Assembly: GCA_038253555.1 (NCBI GenBank)
Contig: JBBSGZ010000050.1
Coordinates: forward strand, 1 to 24,051
Length of the DNA: 24,051 bases
Source: JALYUA01 sp038253555
GTDB lineage: Bacteria; Acidobacteriota; Thermoanaerobaculia; UBA5066; Gp7-AA6
Reading direction: 5' to 3'
In this document: positions 7,518 through 15,240 of the stretch, one piece after another
How positions within the stretch are numbered: position 1 is the stretch's first letter
How the letters are laid out: every line of letters begins with the position of its first letter
Notes under the pieces: generated by a model
Told to the model about the DNA's origin: nothing
The model's input: only the letters and a program-made list of their open reading frames with translations
The model's database searches: none
Position numbers and translations under genes: made by a program

Positions 7518-8624
7518 TCAAAGGCGCATCGGCATCACGACGTAGATGTACCGGGAAGCGCCCTCTATGCCTCCTTCGGGCTGGCAGAGACACTGCGTAT
7601 TCTCGTCCTTCAACTCGAGTTTGACTTTTTCCGTCTCGGCTTCGTCTAAAAAATCGAGCAGGTACTGAGCGTTCAAGCCGATCGAGAGCGGCTCGGCGTC
7701 GTAGGCGATGTCGAGAGTCTCCGTCCCCTCGCCGAGCTCCTGGCTGGCGGAGGCGACGGTCAGCAGGTTCTTCTCGAACGAAAGCTTCACGCCGCGGGCG
7801 CGTTCGGAGGAGAAGAGCGCGACGCGGCGGATCGCGGACTGGGCCGCCAGCCGCGGAACGATCGCGACCTTGTCGTTGCCCTTGGAAAGGATCTTCTCGT
7901 AGTCCGGAAAATTCACGTCGAGAAGCCGCGCGATCAGCTGCCGCGATCCGACCGAGAAGAGCAGATGATTCTCGGAATGGCGGATCGAGAGGTCTCCCGG
8001 ACCGTCCATCTTCAGGATCTCCGCGAGCGCCTTTTTCGGGATCAGGACGTTCGGAACACCGCTCTTCGCGCCGTCTTTCGGAAAGTCGATGAGCGCGAGC
8101 CGGTGGCCGTCGGTCGCGACGAGCTCGAACTCTTTGCCCTTGTCTTTCAAGAGCGCGCCCATGAGCTGAAAGCGCGTCTCTTCTGCGGAAACGGCGTACA
8201 GAACCTTGCGGCTGACCCGCTTCCAGAGATCCAGCGGAAAGGTGACTTCGCCCTTGCCTTCGACCTTGGGGACCGTCGGAAAATCTTCCGCGGGCTGCGC
8301 CACGAGACGGAAGCTCGACCGCTCGCACGTCACCCCGAGGTAGTGATTGTCCATCAGCTTCAGGACGACATCCGCATCCGGGAGATTGCGGATCAGGTCG
8401 AACAGCTTGCGCGCCGGAACCGTGACGCTGCCGGGACGGGAAACGTTCGCGAGCGCCGACGAAAGCAGAGTGAGATCGAGGTCCGTGGAGGTGAAATTCA
8501 GATGGCCGTCCGCCGCCTTCAGCAGAATGTTCGACAGGATCGGAATCGTGTTCTTTCTCTCCACGACCCCCTGCATGAGCGTGAGCTCATTCAAGAAATC
8601 GCCCCGTCGAAGCGTCAACTCCAT
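7518..8624 (-). CDS. dnaN: DNA polymerase III beta subunit (sliding clamp)
   Basis: A 368-residue clamp (E. coli 366) that dimerises around DNA and tethers polymerase III. The N terminus MELTLRRGDFLNELTLMQGVVERKNTIPILSNILL covers the first clamp fold, and KLFDLIRNLPDADVVL is typical of domain 1. FELVATDGHRLALIDF marks domain 2. The protein ends YVVMPMRL, the conserved C-terminal tail beside the partner-binding pocket. The ATG at 8622-8624 follows a GAGGTAG Shine-Dalgarno about nine bases upstream. It lies 230 bp after dnaA, and that gap could hold its own promoter and DnaA-box-like sites. recF follows within ten bases. Confidence 0.98.
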   Translation of the reverse strand: MELTLRRGDFLNELTLMQGVVERKNTIPILSNILLKAADGHLNFTSTDLDLTLLSSALANVSRPGSVTVPARKLFDLIRNLPDADVVLKLMDNHYLGVTCERSSFRLVAQPAEDFPTVPKVEGKGEVTFPLDLWKRVSRKVLYAVSAEETRFQLMGALLKDKGKEFELVATDGHRLALIDFPKDGAKSGVPNVLIPKKALAEILKMDGPGDLSIRHSENHLLFSVGSRQLIARLLDVNFPDYEKILSKGNDKVAIVPRLAAQSAIRRVALFSSERARGVKLSFEKNLLTVASASQELGEGTETLDIAYDAEPLSIGLNAQYLLDFLDEAETEKVKLELKDENTQCLCQPEGGIEGASRYIYVVMPMRL

Positions 8625-8685
8625 GGGATTTTTCTACCTCCGGAAGAGATAAAAAGTCTATCACATGGGGTCGCATTCGTAGGGA

Positions 8686-8694
8686 TGTGGAGAA
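8686..8694 (-). promoter_or_regulatory. Weak DnaA-box-like site upstream of dnaN
   Basis: On the minus strand this is TTCTCCACA, one mismatch from TTWTNCACA. It lies about 60 bases before the dnaN start, next to a possible extended -10 element (TGATAGACT, minus strand, near 8660). Neither is strong alone. Confidence 0.25.
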
Positions 8695-8808
8695 GCGCGA
8701 CGGAGGCGAGAAAAGGCCGGTGAAAAGGGCTCGAAATCGGTTTCGCGCCTGTTCTTCGCCAGCCGTCCCTTCGCGCGGGAGGCGGCGCGGCAGACGACGC
8801 GAAAGGGG

Positions 8809-8817
8809 TGTGGAAAA
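8809..8817 (-). promoter_or_regulatory. DnaA-box-like site in the dnaA-dnaN gap
   Basis: On the minus strand this is TTTTCCACA, a full match to TTWTNCACA. It lies 37 bases past the dnaA stop, in the 230-bp gap (8625-8854) before dnaN. That gap shows no credible gene. Confidence 0.5.
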
Positions 8818-8854
8818 GGGCGCGGAGGAAAAGTCTCACCCGCGATCGAAATTC

Positions 8855-10186
8855 TCAGCGGTAGGGTTGCAGGAACCCCTCGACGACCTTGCGGAAATTC
8901 GCGTCATCTTCGATCAGCCGTTCGATCTTCTCGACCGAGTGCATCACCGTCGAATGGTGTTTGTCGTTGAAGAGGCGGCCGATCTCCGGATAGGAAAGAC
9001 CCGTGAGTTTTCGGCACAGATACATCGCCACCTGGCGCGGAAAAGCGATCGGCTTGGCGTTGGATTTCGCTTTCATGTCGGAGACGCGCAGCCCGTAATG
9101 AGCGGCGACCGTCTTCAAGATGTCGGAGGGAATCGCGCGCTCTTCCGTGCCGACGATGTCCTTCAAGGTTTCGCGCGCGAGCTCGACGGAGAGGGGCTTT
9201 CCTGTGAGCGAGGAGAACGCCAGGACGCGATTCAGGCGCCCTTCGAGCTCCCGCACGTTGGATTTGACGGTGCCCGCGATGAACAGGGCGACGTCGTTCG
9301 GAATCTCCATCTTTTCCGCCGCCGCCTTCTTGCGGATGATCGCGACCTTCATTTCGAGATCCGGGGGCTGGATGTCGGCGATCAGTCCCCATTCGAAGCG
9401 CGACCGGAGCCGCTCCTCGAGCGTCGGGATCTCCTTGGGCAGCGCGTCGGAGGTCACGACGATCTGTTTCTGCGCGTCGTGAAGCGCGTTGAAGGTGTGA
9501 AAGAACTCCTCCTGGGTGGAGTCCTTCCCGGCGATGAACTGGATGTCGTCCATCAGGAGGACGTCGAGCTCGCGATAGCGCCTTTTGAAATCGTGCATCT
9601 TCTCGAACCGGAGCGCGTTGATCAGCTCGTTTAGAAACCGCTCCGCGGAGAGGTAGAGCACTTTCGTGTCCGGCGCGCGGCGCACCACCTCGTGCGCGAT
9701 CGCGTGCATGAGGTGCGTTTTGCCGAGGCCGACCCCGCCGTAGAGGAAAAGGGGGTTGTAGGAGCGGGAAGGGCTTTCCGCCACCGCTCTCGCGGCGGCG
9801 TGAGCGAACTGATTGGAGTTTCCGACGACGAACGTGTCGAAGGTGTAGCGGGGGTTTAGAAGGAGGCCCCCGCGGCTGGCTGGCGCAGGGACGTGGATAA
9901 CCTCCGGAACCGTCTCGACCGGGGGAGTCGCGGGCGCGGCGGACGGCTCGAAGCGGATCGCGAGAGAAGGGTAGCCGGCGTCCGAGGCCGCCGCGCCGAG
10001 GAGGGCAGCATGGCGGGCCTCGATCCAGTCGACGAACACGCGGCTGGGAACCTCGACGCGGAGCGTGGGCGAACCGCTCGCATTCTCGAAAGCAACCTGG
10101 CGCGTGGGGGCAAACCAGGTCTTCAACTCCTTCGAGTCAAGCTTCCCTTCGAGGTTCCGCAGGATCGAGTCCCAGACGTCATTCAT
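8855..10186 (-). CDS. dnaA: Chromosomal replication initiator DnaA
   Basis: A 443-residue AAA+ initiator that binds DnaA boxes and melts the origin. Domain I is residues 1-80 and linker II is short (about 81-108). Domain III has Walker A GGVGLGKTHL (150-159), Walker B LLMDDIQF and sensor I VVTSD. Domain IV has AFPRQVAMYL and KHHSTVMHSVEKI. The frame stays open upstream to 10849, but that extension crosses the DnaA-box region and has no family similarity; homology starts at the ATG at 10184-10186. In domain IV the minor-groove Arg (E. coli 399) aligns with Asn376, Asp433 with His410 and Thr435 with Ser412. It is first of the leftward block, divergent from rpmH. Confidence 0.97.
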   Translation of the reverse strand: MNDVWDSILRNLEGKLDSKELKTWFAPTRQVAFENASGSPTLRVEVPSRVFVDWIEARHAALLGAAASDAGYPSLAIRFEPSAAPATPPVETVPEVIHVPAPASRGGLLLNPRYTFDTFVVGNSNQFAHAAARAVAESPSRSYNPLFLYGGVGLGKTHLMHAIAHEVVRRAPDTKVLYLSAERFLNELINALRFEKMHDFKRRYRELDVLLMDDIQFIAGKDSTQEEFFHTFNALHDAQKQIVVTSDALPKEIPTLEERLRSRFEWGLIADIQPPDLEMKVAIIRKKAAAEKMEIPNDVALFIAGTVKSNVRELEGRLNRVLAFSSLTGKPLSVELARETLKDIVGTEERAIPSDILKTVAAHYGLRVSDMKAKSNAKPIAFPRQVAMYLCRKLTGLSYPEIGRLFNDKHHSTVMHSVEKIERLIEDDANFRKVVEGFLQPYR

Positions 10187-10211
10187 CGCGCCCGCCGTGA
10201 TTTCCGCAACG

Positions 10212-10220
10212 TTTTCCACA
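10212..10220 (+). promoter_or_regulatory. DnaA-box-like site, left half of palindromic pair
   Basis: TTTTCCACA is a full match to TTWTNCACA. With 10223-10231 it forms a palindrome (TTTCCACA, CC, TGTGGAAA), so the two boxes face each other. It sits 26 bases upstream of the dnaA start codon, probably within the dnaA leader, which suggests autoregulation. Confidence 0.6.
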
Positions 10221-10222
10221 CC

Positions 10223-10231
10223 TGTGGAAAG
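10223..10231 (-). promoter_or_regulatory. DnaA-box-like site, right half of palindromic pair
   Basis: On the minus strand this is CTTTCCACA, one mismatch (first base) from TTWTNCACA. It shares the 8-base core TTTCCACA with the sites at 10212, 8809 and 7194. Confidence 0.5.
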
Positions 10232-10256
10232 CTTTTCGCCAGAGGAGGGGGCCGGG

Positions 10257-10262
10257 AGTATA
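10257..10262 (-). promoter_or_regulatory. Possible -10 element of the dnaA promoter
   Basis: On the minus strand this is TATACT, five of six matches to TATAAT, about 70 bases before the dnaA ATG. No clear -35 lies upstream in the GC-rich sequence. Transcription from here would pass through the paired DnaA-box-like sites. Confidence 0.35.
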
Positions 10263-10418
10263 TCGCCCGGGGGTCGGGCGCCTGGCGGGAGGCGAAGGGC
10301 GGGATGCGGGACGGCTAAGGGGCGAAGGGCAGAGGCGAGGCCGACGGGCTGAGCGAGGGATCCCGGCAGGAGCCTGCCCGGCGCCTCCGCCCCGCCCTCC
10401 CGCCGAGCGCCTTCCCCC

Positions 10419-10447
10419 TTGACTTCCCGGGGTTCAATCCCTAGAGT
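10419..10447 (+). promoter_or_regulatory. Sigma-70-type promoter of the rpmH operon
   Basis: A -35 TTGACT (10419-10424) and a -10 TAGAGT (10442-10447) are separated by exactly 17 bases. The -10 ends 12 bases before the rpmH ATG, so a start about seven bases on would leave a leader of roughly six bases. There is no Shine-Dalgarno, consistent with a nearly leaderless message. Confidence 0.6.
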
Positions 10448-10459
10448 TCCGCGTTCCTT

Positions 10460-10594
10460 ATGAAACGGACCTTTCAGCCGAACAATCGCCGCCGCAAGCG
10501 CACCCACGGTTTTCTGGTGCGGATGCGGACTCGTTCCGGGCGCGCCGTCCTCTCGGCCCGCCGCCGCAAAGGCCGTAAAAAGCTCGCGGCGTGA
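10460..10594 (+). CDS. rpmH: Large ribosomal subunit protein bL34
   Basis: A 44-residue, highly basic ribosomal protein. It begins MKRTFQPNNRRRKRTHGF and continues VRMRTRSGRAVLSARRRKGR, an almost perfect match to the family, and has the usual length. It is the first gene of the rightward block, directly after a sigma-70-like promoter, and divergent from dnaA as in E. coli. Its stop TGA (10592-10594) overlaps the GTG start of rnpA by four bases (GTGA), so the two are probably coupled. No Shine-Dalgarno is seen ahead of its ATG. Confidence 0.97.
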   Translation: MKRTFQPNNRRRKRTHGFLVRMRTRSGRAVLSARRRKGRKKLAA

Positions 10595-10962
10595 ACTCGG
10601 GCAGGGTTGTCGGGGAGACTCTCTCCCGGGACGACCGCCTTCGCAAACGAACGGAATTCGAAGAGTGCTACTCCTCGGGGGTCCGGGTCTCCGGACGCCA
10701 TCTCCTCGTTTTTCTGCTCGCCCGCCCGGGCGCGGCGAGGCCGCGCCTCGGAATCTCCGTTTCCAAACGCGTCGGGGACGCCGTGACGCGCAACCGGGTG
10801 AAACGCCGGATCCGGGAGCTTTTTCGCCGCAAGCGGCCCGCTCGGGCAATCGAGCTCGTCGTCAACGCGCGCCCGTCCGCGGGCTCGGCGGATTTCCAGG
10901 AGCTCGAGCGCGATTTTTCCGACTGCCTGCGCCGCGGCGCTTCCCGGCTCCCACGCCCGTGA
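10591..10962 (+). CDS. rnpA: Ribonuclease P protein component
   Basis: A 123-residue basic protein that binds the RNase P RNA and helps it cut the 5' leader from pre-tRNA. The family signature RNRVKRRIRELFRR is present near residues 68-81, preceded by RLGISVSKRVGDAV. RDDRLRKRTEFEECYSSG near the N terminus is the typical substrate-binding strand. The GTG start at 10591 overlaps the rpmH stop (GTGA), and the TGA stop overlaps the yidD GTG in the same way. The rpmH-rnpA-yidD-yidC order is the classic one. Confidence 0.95.
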   Translation: MNSGRVVGETLSRDDRLRKRTEFEECYSSGVRVSGRHLLVFLLARPGAARPRLGISVSKRVGDAVTRNRVKRRIRELFRRKRPARAIELVVNARPSAGSADFQELERDFSDCLRRGASRLPRP

Positions 10963-11177
10963 GCCCCCTCGCCCGGGCGACCGTCGCGCTTCTCCGGTTC
11001 TACAAGGCGGCAATTTCGCCTTTCCTGCCGAGCGCGTGCCGTTACCAGCCCACCTGCTCCGTGTACGCACGCGAAGCCGTCGAGCGCCACGGATTCCTCC
11101 GGGGCGCGGGTCTCGCTCTCGGAAGATTGCTGCGCTGCCATCCCTTCCGGCCCGGCGGGTTCGACCCGGTCCCGTAA
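10959..11177 (+). CDS. yidD: Membrane protein insertion efficiency factor YidD
   Basis: A 72-residue protein that aids YidC-dependent membrane insertion. The family core is clear: LRFYKAAISPFLPSACRYQP, then TCSVYAREAVERHGFLRG, and the end RCHPFRPGGFDPVP, with all three conserved cysteines. The amphipathic N-terminal helix is expected to lie on the inner membrane. The start is GTG at 10959-10961, overlapping the rnpA stop (GTGA). The open frame extends further upstream through rnpA, but nothing there resembles YidD. yidC starts seven bases after the stop. Confidence 0.93.
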   Translation: MSPLARATVALLRFYKAAISPFLPSACRYQPTCSVYAREAVERHGFLRGAGLALGRLLRCHPFRPGGFDPVP

Positions 11178-11184
11178 ATCATTC

Positions 11185-12846
11185 ATGGAAAAGCGCCTTC
11201 TCCTCGCTGCCGCGCTCTCTCTGGGTGTCCTCGTCCTCTGGGAGGCGGTCGCTGCCAAAAACGCCCCGCCTCCCGCCGCGACAAGGGCGGTTCCGACAGC
11301 CGCGCCGTCGTCCTCCGGCGCCGTCCCAGGCTCCCCGGCTCGAGTCGAGACGGCGGGCTCTTCGGCCGTGGCGCCCGCGGCCGCCCTCGCGCCCGTGTCC
11401 GCGGCCGCCGAACAGACGACGACCCTTCAAAACGACCTGGTCCGGGCCACCGTCTCCAATCGCGGCGGGATTCTCTCCTCGTACGTTCTTCTGCGGCACA
11501 CCGACGAGCAGAAGCATGCGCTCGAGCTCGTCAAGCAGGTGCCCGCCCCGGCGCCCCGCCCGCTGGCGATCGACTTTCCGGGAAAGCCGGAACTGACCAC
11601 GCGGGTCGCCCAGGCGCTCTTTTCCGTAGAGCCTCTCGCGGACCGCGGAGTTCGCCTGCGGTTCTCAGACGGGGCTGTCTCGGTCACGAAGGAGATCCGA
11701 CTCGGAACCGGGTACCTGTTCGATGTCCACACCGAGGTCGCCGGCGCCGCCCCCTACACGGTTCTCGCGGGCACCGGCCTTCGCAACGACGCGGAAGAGC
11801 AGGTGTCCCGGTACTCGCCCCCCGCGGCGGCCATCGCGACCAGCGGCAACGGCTTTGAACGGGCGCGCGCCGAAAAGCTCGACAAGCCCCAGACGTGGCC
11901 GCTCGCGGACCACGGGTACGCCGGGCTCGAGGACAACTACTTCCTCGCGGTGATCCTGCCGCGCCAGCCGGCCACGGCGGTCGCCCTTCCCGTTCTCGGC
12001 GTCGGGCCCATCACGGGCAAGGACGCGGCGGCGAAGCCGGGAGGGGGGATCACGGCAGGCGTGACCGCCATCGGCGCGCTCGACGCGCGCGCGTATTTCG
12101 GGCCGAAAGACGTCGAGGTCCTCGAGAGCGCGCACCTCGGGCTCGAGCGCACCGTGGACTTCGGGTGGTACGGAATCCTCGCGAGGCCCCTGCTGTGGCT
12201 CCTGAAACGCACGTACGGACTCGTCGGGAACTTCGGGCTCGCGATCCTGCTCGTCACGCTGCTGATCCGGATCCTGCTTTTTCCGCTGATGCACAAGAGC
12301 TACTCGTCGATGAAGAAGATGCAGAAGCTGGCGCCGAAGATGAACGCGATCAAGGACAAGTACAAGAAGGCGAAGACGGACGCGGCGCAGCGCGCGAAGA
12401 TGAACGAAGAGATCATGAAGCTGTACCAGACGGAGGGCTACAACCCGATGAGCGGGTGCTTTCCCGTCCTTCTGCAGCTCCCGATCCTGGTCGCCTTCTA
12501 CAACGTGCTCTCCCGCTCGATCGAGCTCCGGCACGCCCCGTTCGTGCTCTGGATCCGGGACCTCTCCGCGGTAGATCACACGTACGTCCTGCTGATCCTG
12601 ATGATCGTTTCGATGTACGTGCAGCAGGCGATGACACCGACGACGGCGGATCCGGCGCAGAAGAAGATCTTCATGGCGATGCCGCTGCTCTGGGGATTCT
12701 TCCTGAAGGACATGCCTTCGGGTCTCGTCCTGTACTGGCTCTTTTCCAACCTGCTGACGATTTTCCAGCAGATGATCATCAATAAAATGGCGAGCGGCGG
12801 GGAGCCGGCGCCCGAACCCAAAAAACTGCGGCAGGCGCGCGCTTAG
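11185..12846 (+). CDS. yidC: Membrane protein insertase YidC
   Basis: A 553-residue insertase of the Gram-negative type (E. coli 548). It places proteins in the inner membrane alone or with SecYEG. Residues 4-22 form the first membrane helix, followed by an Ala/Pro-rich linker to about residue 78, then the periplasmic P1 domain. The conserved insertase region begins near residue 335, with the key groove arginine at 362 in LLIRILLFPLMHKSY (E. coli Arg366). The charged C1 loop (KKMQKLAPKMNAIKDKYKK) and the helices after NPMSGCFPVLLQLPI follow. The large P1 domain implies a cell with an outer membrane. The ATG is at 11185, with no Shine-Dalgarno. Confidence 0.97.
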   Translation: MEKRLLLAAALSLGVLVLWEAVAAKNAPPPAATRAVPTAAPSSSGAVPGSPARVETAGSSAVAPAAALAPVSAAAEQTTTLQNDLVRATVSNRGGILSSYVLLRHTDEQKHALELVKQVPAPAPRPLAIDFPGKPELTTRVAQALFSVEPLADRGVRLRFSDGAVSVTKEIRLGTGYLFDVHTEVAGAAPYTVLAGTGLRNDAEEQVSRYSPPAAAIATSGNGFERARAEKLDKPQTWPLADHGYAGLEDNYFLAVILPRQPATAVALPVLGVGPITGKDAAAKPGGGITAGVTAIGALDARAYFGPKDVEVLESAHLGLERTVDFGWYGILARPLLWLLKRTYGLVGNFGLAILLVTLLIRILLFPLMHKSYSSMKKMQKLAPKMNAIKDKYKKAKTDAAQRAKMNEEIMKLYQTEGYNPMSGCFPVLLQLPILVAFYNVLSRSIELRHAPFVLWIRDLSAVDHTYVLLILMIVSMYVQQAMTPTTADPAQKKIFMAMPLLWGFFLKDMPSGLVLYWLFSNLLTIFQQMIINKMASGGEPAPEPKKLRQARA

Positions 12847-12866
12847 CCCGAAGCGCGGGAGTTCCC

Positions 12867-13697
12867 ATGCGATTTGAAGGAAAGTCCGAGCAGGAAGCGA
12901 TCGAAACCGCCCTTCGCGAGTTGAAGCGTCCCGCCTCTTCGTTGCGGTACTCGATCGTTCGAGACGAGAAGTCTTTCTGGGGCGGACGGGTCGTCGAGAT
13001 CGAAGTCGAGATCGGCGAGCACGCGGCGGCAGGATCGGCGCCGGCGGCGGCGAGTTCACCGGAGGCGGCGGCCGCGCGGCCGGCTCCCGCGGAGGCCCCG
13101 TTCCCTCCAGTCCGCGAAGCGCCCACCCGCCCGTCGGACTCTCCTTCGCCCGTTCCCGTCCACGCGCGAACGACCTCCGCCCCGACCCGCTCCGCCGACT
13201 TCGACGAACGGCCGCGCTCCGGATCCGCGGGGCCGGGCGCCATGGATGACGAAGCCTTCTCGACGGTCGAAGCAACGCTGACGGAGCTCCTGTCGGCCGC
13301 GGGCTTCCTGGTCGAGACGCGGCGGCGCGCGGGCGAGGAAATGCTGTTCGAGTTGATCGGAGACGACACCGAGCCCCTCCTGGCCAATCGCGGCGAGGGT
13401 TTGAACGGTCTCGAAGTCTTGACGGGCCGGATCGCCTCCAAGCGGTTGGGGCGGCCCGTGTACCCGCGCCTGGATGCCGAGGGATTTCGCGCCCACCAGC
13501 GCGAGTCTTTGGAAGAGCTTGCCCTGCGCTCGGCCAACGAGGCCAAGCGCACCCGGAGTCCGCAGTTGCTGCCGCCCCTCTCGCCAGGCGAGCGGCGGCT
13601 GATCCACCTCGCGCTGGCGGCGGATCCGGAAGTCGAAACGGAGAGCGAAGGCGACGGCTTTTTAAAGCGGGTCGCCGTGCGCCCCAAGGCGAGCTGA
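12867..13697 (+). CDS. khpB: RNA-binding protein KhpB (Jag), Jag-N / KH / R3H
   Basis: A 276-residue RNA-binding protein found next to yidC in many bacteria. Residues 1-52 form the Jag-N domain (MRFEGKSEQEAIETALREL ... KSFWGG). An Ala/Pro-rich, low-complexity linker runs to about residue 122. The KH-like domain follows, then an R3H domain with LSPGERRLIHLAL and ETESEGDGFLKRVAV. In the KH loop the usual IGRRG reads LANRG: the first glycine of GxxG is Ala, which may weaken RNA contact there. The ATG at 12867 has GGGAG six bases ahead. The gene is 20 bp after yidC and 63 bp before mnmE. Confidence 0.9.
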   Translation: MRFEGKSEQEAIETALRELKRPASSLRYSIVRDEKSFWGGRVVEIEVEIGEHAAAGSAPAAASSPEAAAARPAPAEAPFPPVREAPTRPSDSPSPVPVHARTTSAPTRSADFDERPRSGSAGPGAMDDEAFSTVEATLTELLSAAGFLVETRRRAGEEMLFELIGDDTEPLLANRGEGLNGLEVLTGRIASKRLGRPVYPRLDAEGFRAHQRESLEELALRSANEAKRTRSPQLLPPLSPGERRLIHLALAADPEVETESEGDGFLKRVAVRPKAS

Positions 13698-13760
13698 GCG
13701 GGGCTTTCCGCAGACCGGCCGTAAGCCGCGGGAGCGCCTGACAGACTCCGGAAACACACG

Positions 13761-15149
13761 ATGCGTCCGGACCCCTTTTCTCTCGAGGACACAATCGTCG
13801 CTCCCGCGACGCCGCCGGGCCGATCCGCTCTCGCCCTCCTGCGGCTGTCGGGTCCTTCGGCCGCCGCGATCCTGCGGAAGGTCGCCCGCGATCTGCCGGA
13901 CCCGCTTCCGTCGCGCCGCCCCATTCTCGCGCGGTTCTCCGCGGGGCCGGACAACCCGATCGATCGGGGCCTCGTGACGTTTTTCCCGGCGCCGCATTCC
14001 TCGACCGGAGAGGACGTGGCGGAGATTTCCGTCCACGGGGGACCCGCTCTCGTCCGGGCCCTGCTCTCCGCCCTCATCGACTCGGGCGCCCGTCCCGCGC
14101 GCCCCGGTGAGTTCACGCAGCGCTCATTTCTTCTGGGGAAAGTCGACCTCGTGGAGGCGGAAGCGGTCCGGGACCTGATCGAGGCGCGCACACCGGCCGC
14201 GATCGCCGCATCCGCCCGCCGGCTCGACGGGAGCCTCTCCCGGCGGCTCACCGGGATCCGGGCCGCGCTGGCGACCTCGGCCGCGGAGATCGGCGCGGCG
14301 CTCGATTTTTCGGAAGACGTGGGGGATGAGCTCCCGGCCGCGACCGCCATCCGCCTGTCGGAGACGCTGCGAGAGCTCGAGCGCCTTTGCGACGGCGCGC
14401 GCCGCGGGCGGCTTCTCGCCGACGGCGCGCGGGTCGTTCTCCTCGGGCGTCCGAACGCCGGGAAGTCGACCCTGTTCAACGCCCTCCTCGGCAGCGAAAG
14501 GGCAATCGTGACGCCGGTCCCGGGGACGACGCGGGACACCCTGGACGCGGCGCTCGACGTTTTTGGAATCCCGGTGCAGCTCGTCGACACCGCGGGGCTG
14601 CGCGAAACGGAGGACTCAGTCGAGCGCCTCGGCGTCGATCGCGCGCGCGCCGCGGGCGCGTCCGCGGACGCCGTCGTGTACGTGGTCGACGCCGCGGCCG
14701 GGTGGGACGAGGCCGATGCGCGGGCGATCGGGGCGCTCGAATCCGGTCGCCGCCTCGTCGTGGCCAACAAGATCGACGCGGTGCCGGAGGGAGAGCGGGC
14801 TCTCGATCGTGTGCTGCCAGGACCCCGTCCGGAGCCGGCGCTGGCCCTCTCCGGGCTCGCCTCCGACGCCGGGGAAGTCCTGCGCGGCGCGATCGCCCGC
14901 CTCCTCGAGGCCGGCCCGCCTCCCGACTCCGCCTCCGGGATGCTCGGGTCGCTCAGACAGCAGAACGCGGCCGAACGGGCCCGCTCCGCGACGGAGCAAG
15001 CCGTGGCCGCTCTCTCCCGCGGCGAGTCGCCGGAGTACCCTGCAGCGCACGTGCACGAGGCGCTCGACGCGCTTGCGGAGCTCGTGGGAGAGACAACCTC
15101 CGAAGACGTTCTGCGCCAGATTTTCGAAACCTTCTGCATCGGAAAATGA
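13761..15149 (+). CDS. mnmE: tRNA modification GTPase MnmE
   Basis: A 462-residue GTPase (E. coli 454). With MnmG it adds the (carboxy)methylaminomethyl group to the wobble uridine of certain tRNAs. The N-terminal folate-binding domain starts DTIVAPATPPGRSALALLRLSG. The G motifs are GRPNAGKS (229-236), TTRD (256-259), DTAG (276-279) and NKID. The C terminus FCIGK carries the conserved catalytic Cys. It partners with mnmG, 91 bp downstream. That gap (15150-15240) has an AT-richer stretch and a GGCGCGCC followed by five T, but no convincing hairpin or promoter. Confidence 0.97.
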   Translation: MRPDPFSLEDTIVAPATPPGRSALALLRLSGPSAAAILRKVARDLPDPLPSRRPILARFSAGPDNPIDRGLVTFFPAPHSSTGEDVAEISVHGGPALVRALLSALIDSGARPARPGEFTQRSFLLGKVDLVEAEAVRDLIEARTPAAIAASARRLDGSLSRRLTGIRAALATSAAEIGAALDFSEDVGDELPAATAIRLSETLRELERLCDGARRGRLLADGARVVLLGRPNAGKSTLFNALLGSERAIVTPVPGTTRDTLDAALDVFGIPVQLVDTAGLRETEDSVERLGVDRARAAGASADAVVYVVDAAAGWDEADARAIGALESGRRLVVANKIDAVPEGERALDRVLPGPRPEPALALSGLASDAGEVLRGAIARLLEAGPPPDSASGMLGSLRQQNAAERARSATEQAVAALSRGESPEYPAAHVHEALDALAELVGETTSEDVLRQIFETFCIGK

Positions 15150-15240
15150 AAGAGTCGTCAGCGAGGACGCTTCCAGGTTGCCTGACACCCCGACCCAATT
15201 ATTTGAGAAACCGGCGCGCCTTTTTCGTGTGACCTGAAAA

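Larger units (their letters stand above)
10187..10459. other. Divergent dnaA/rpmH intergenic region, candidate oriC or part of it
   Basis: This 273-bp gap is where gene direction switches from leftward to rightward, as expected at a replication origin. It holds a head-to-head pair of DnaA-box-like sites, a -10-like element toward dnaA, a sigma-70-like promoter toward rpmH and a GC-rich hairpin at 10365-10378 (GGCAG GAGC CTGCC). I see no obvious AT-rich unwinding element and only two boxes, so the working origin may extend into, or lie in, the dnaA-dnaN gap. No gene is visible. Confidence 0.5.

Noticed and set aside
9892..9900. CGTGGATAA (minus TTATCCACG) in dnaA as a DnaA box
   Set aside because: One mismatch at a critical last base and inside coding sequence. 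Isolated and weaker than the TTTTCCACA sites.
10187..10849. N-terminal extension of dnaA by about 220 codons
   Set aside because: It would run through the box-like sites, the rpmH promoter, rpmH and rnpA. DnaA similarity begins at the ATG at 10184-10186.
12779..15139. A 786-codon open frame on the minus strand opposite khpB and mnmE
   Set aside because: Ser/Arg/Ala-rich shadow of two clear genes, without recognisable domains.
15213..15225. GGCGCGCC followed by five T between mnmE and mnmG as a terminator
   Set aside because: The palindrome has no loop, so it cannot form a stable intrinsic terminator hairpin.
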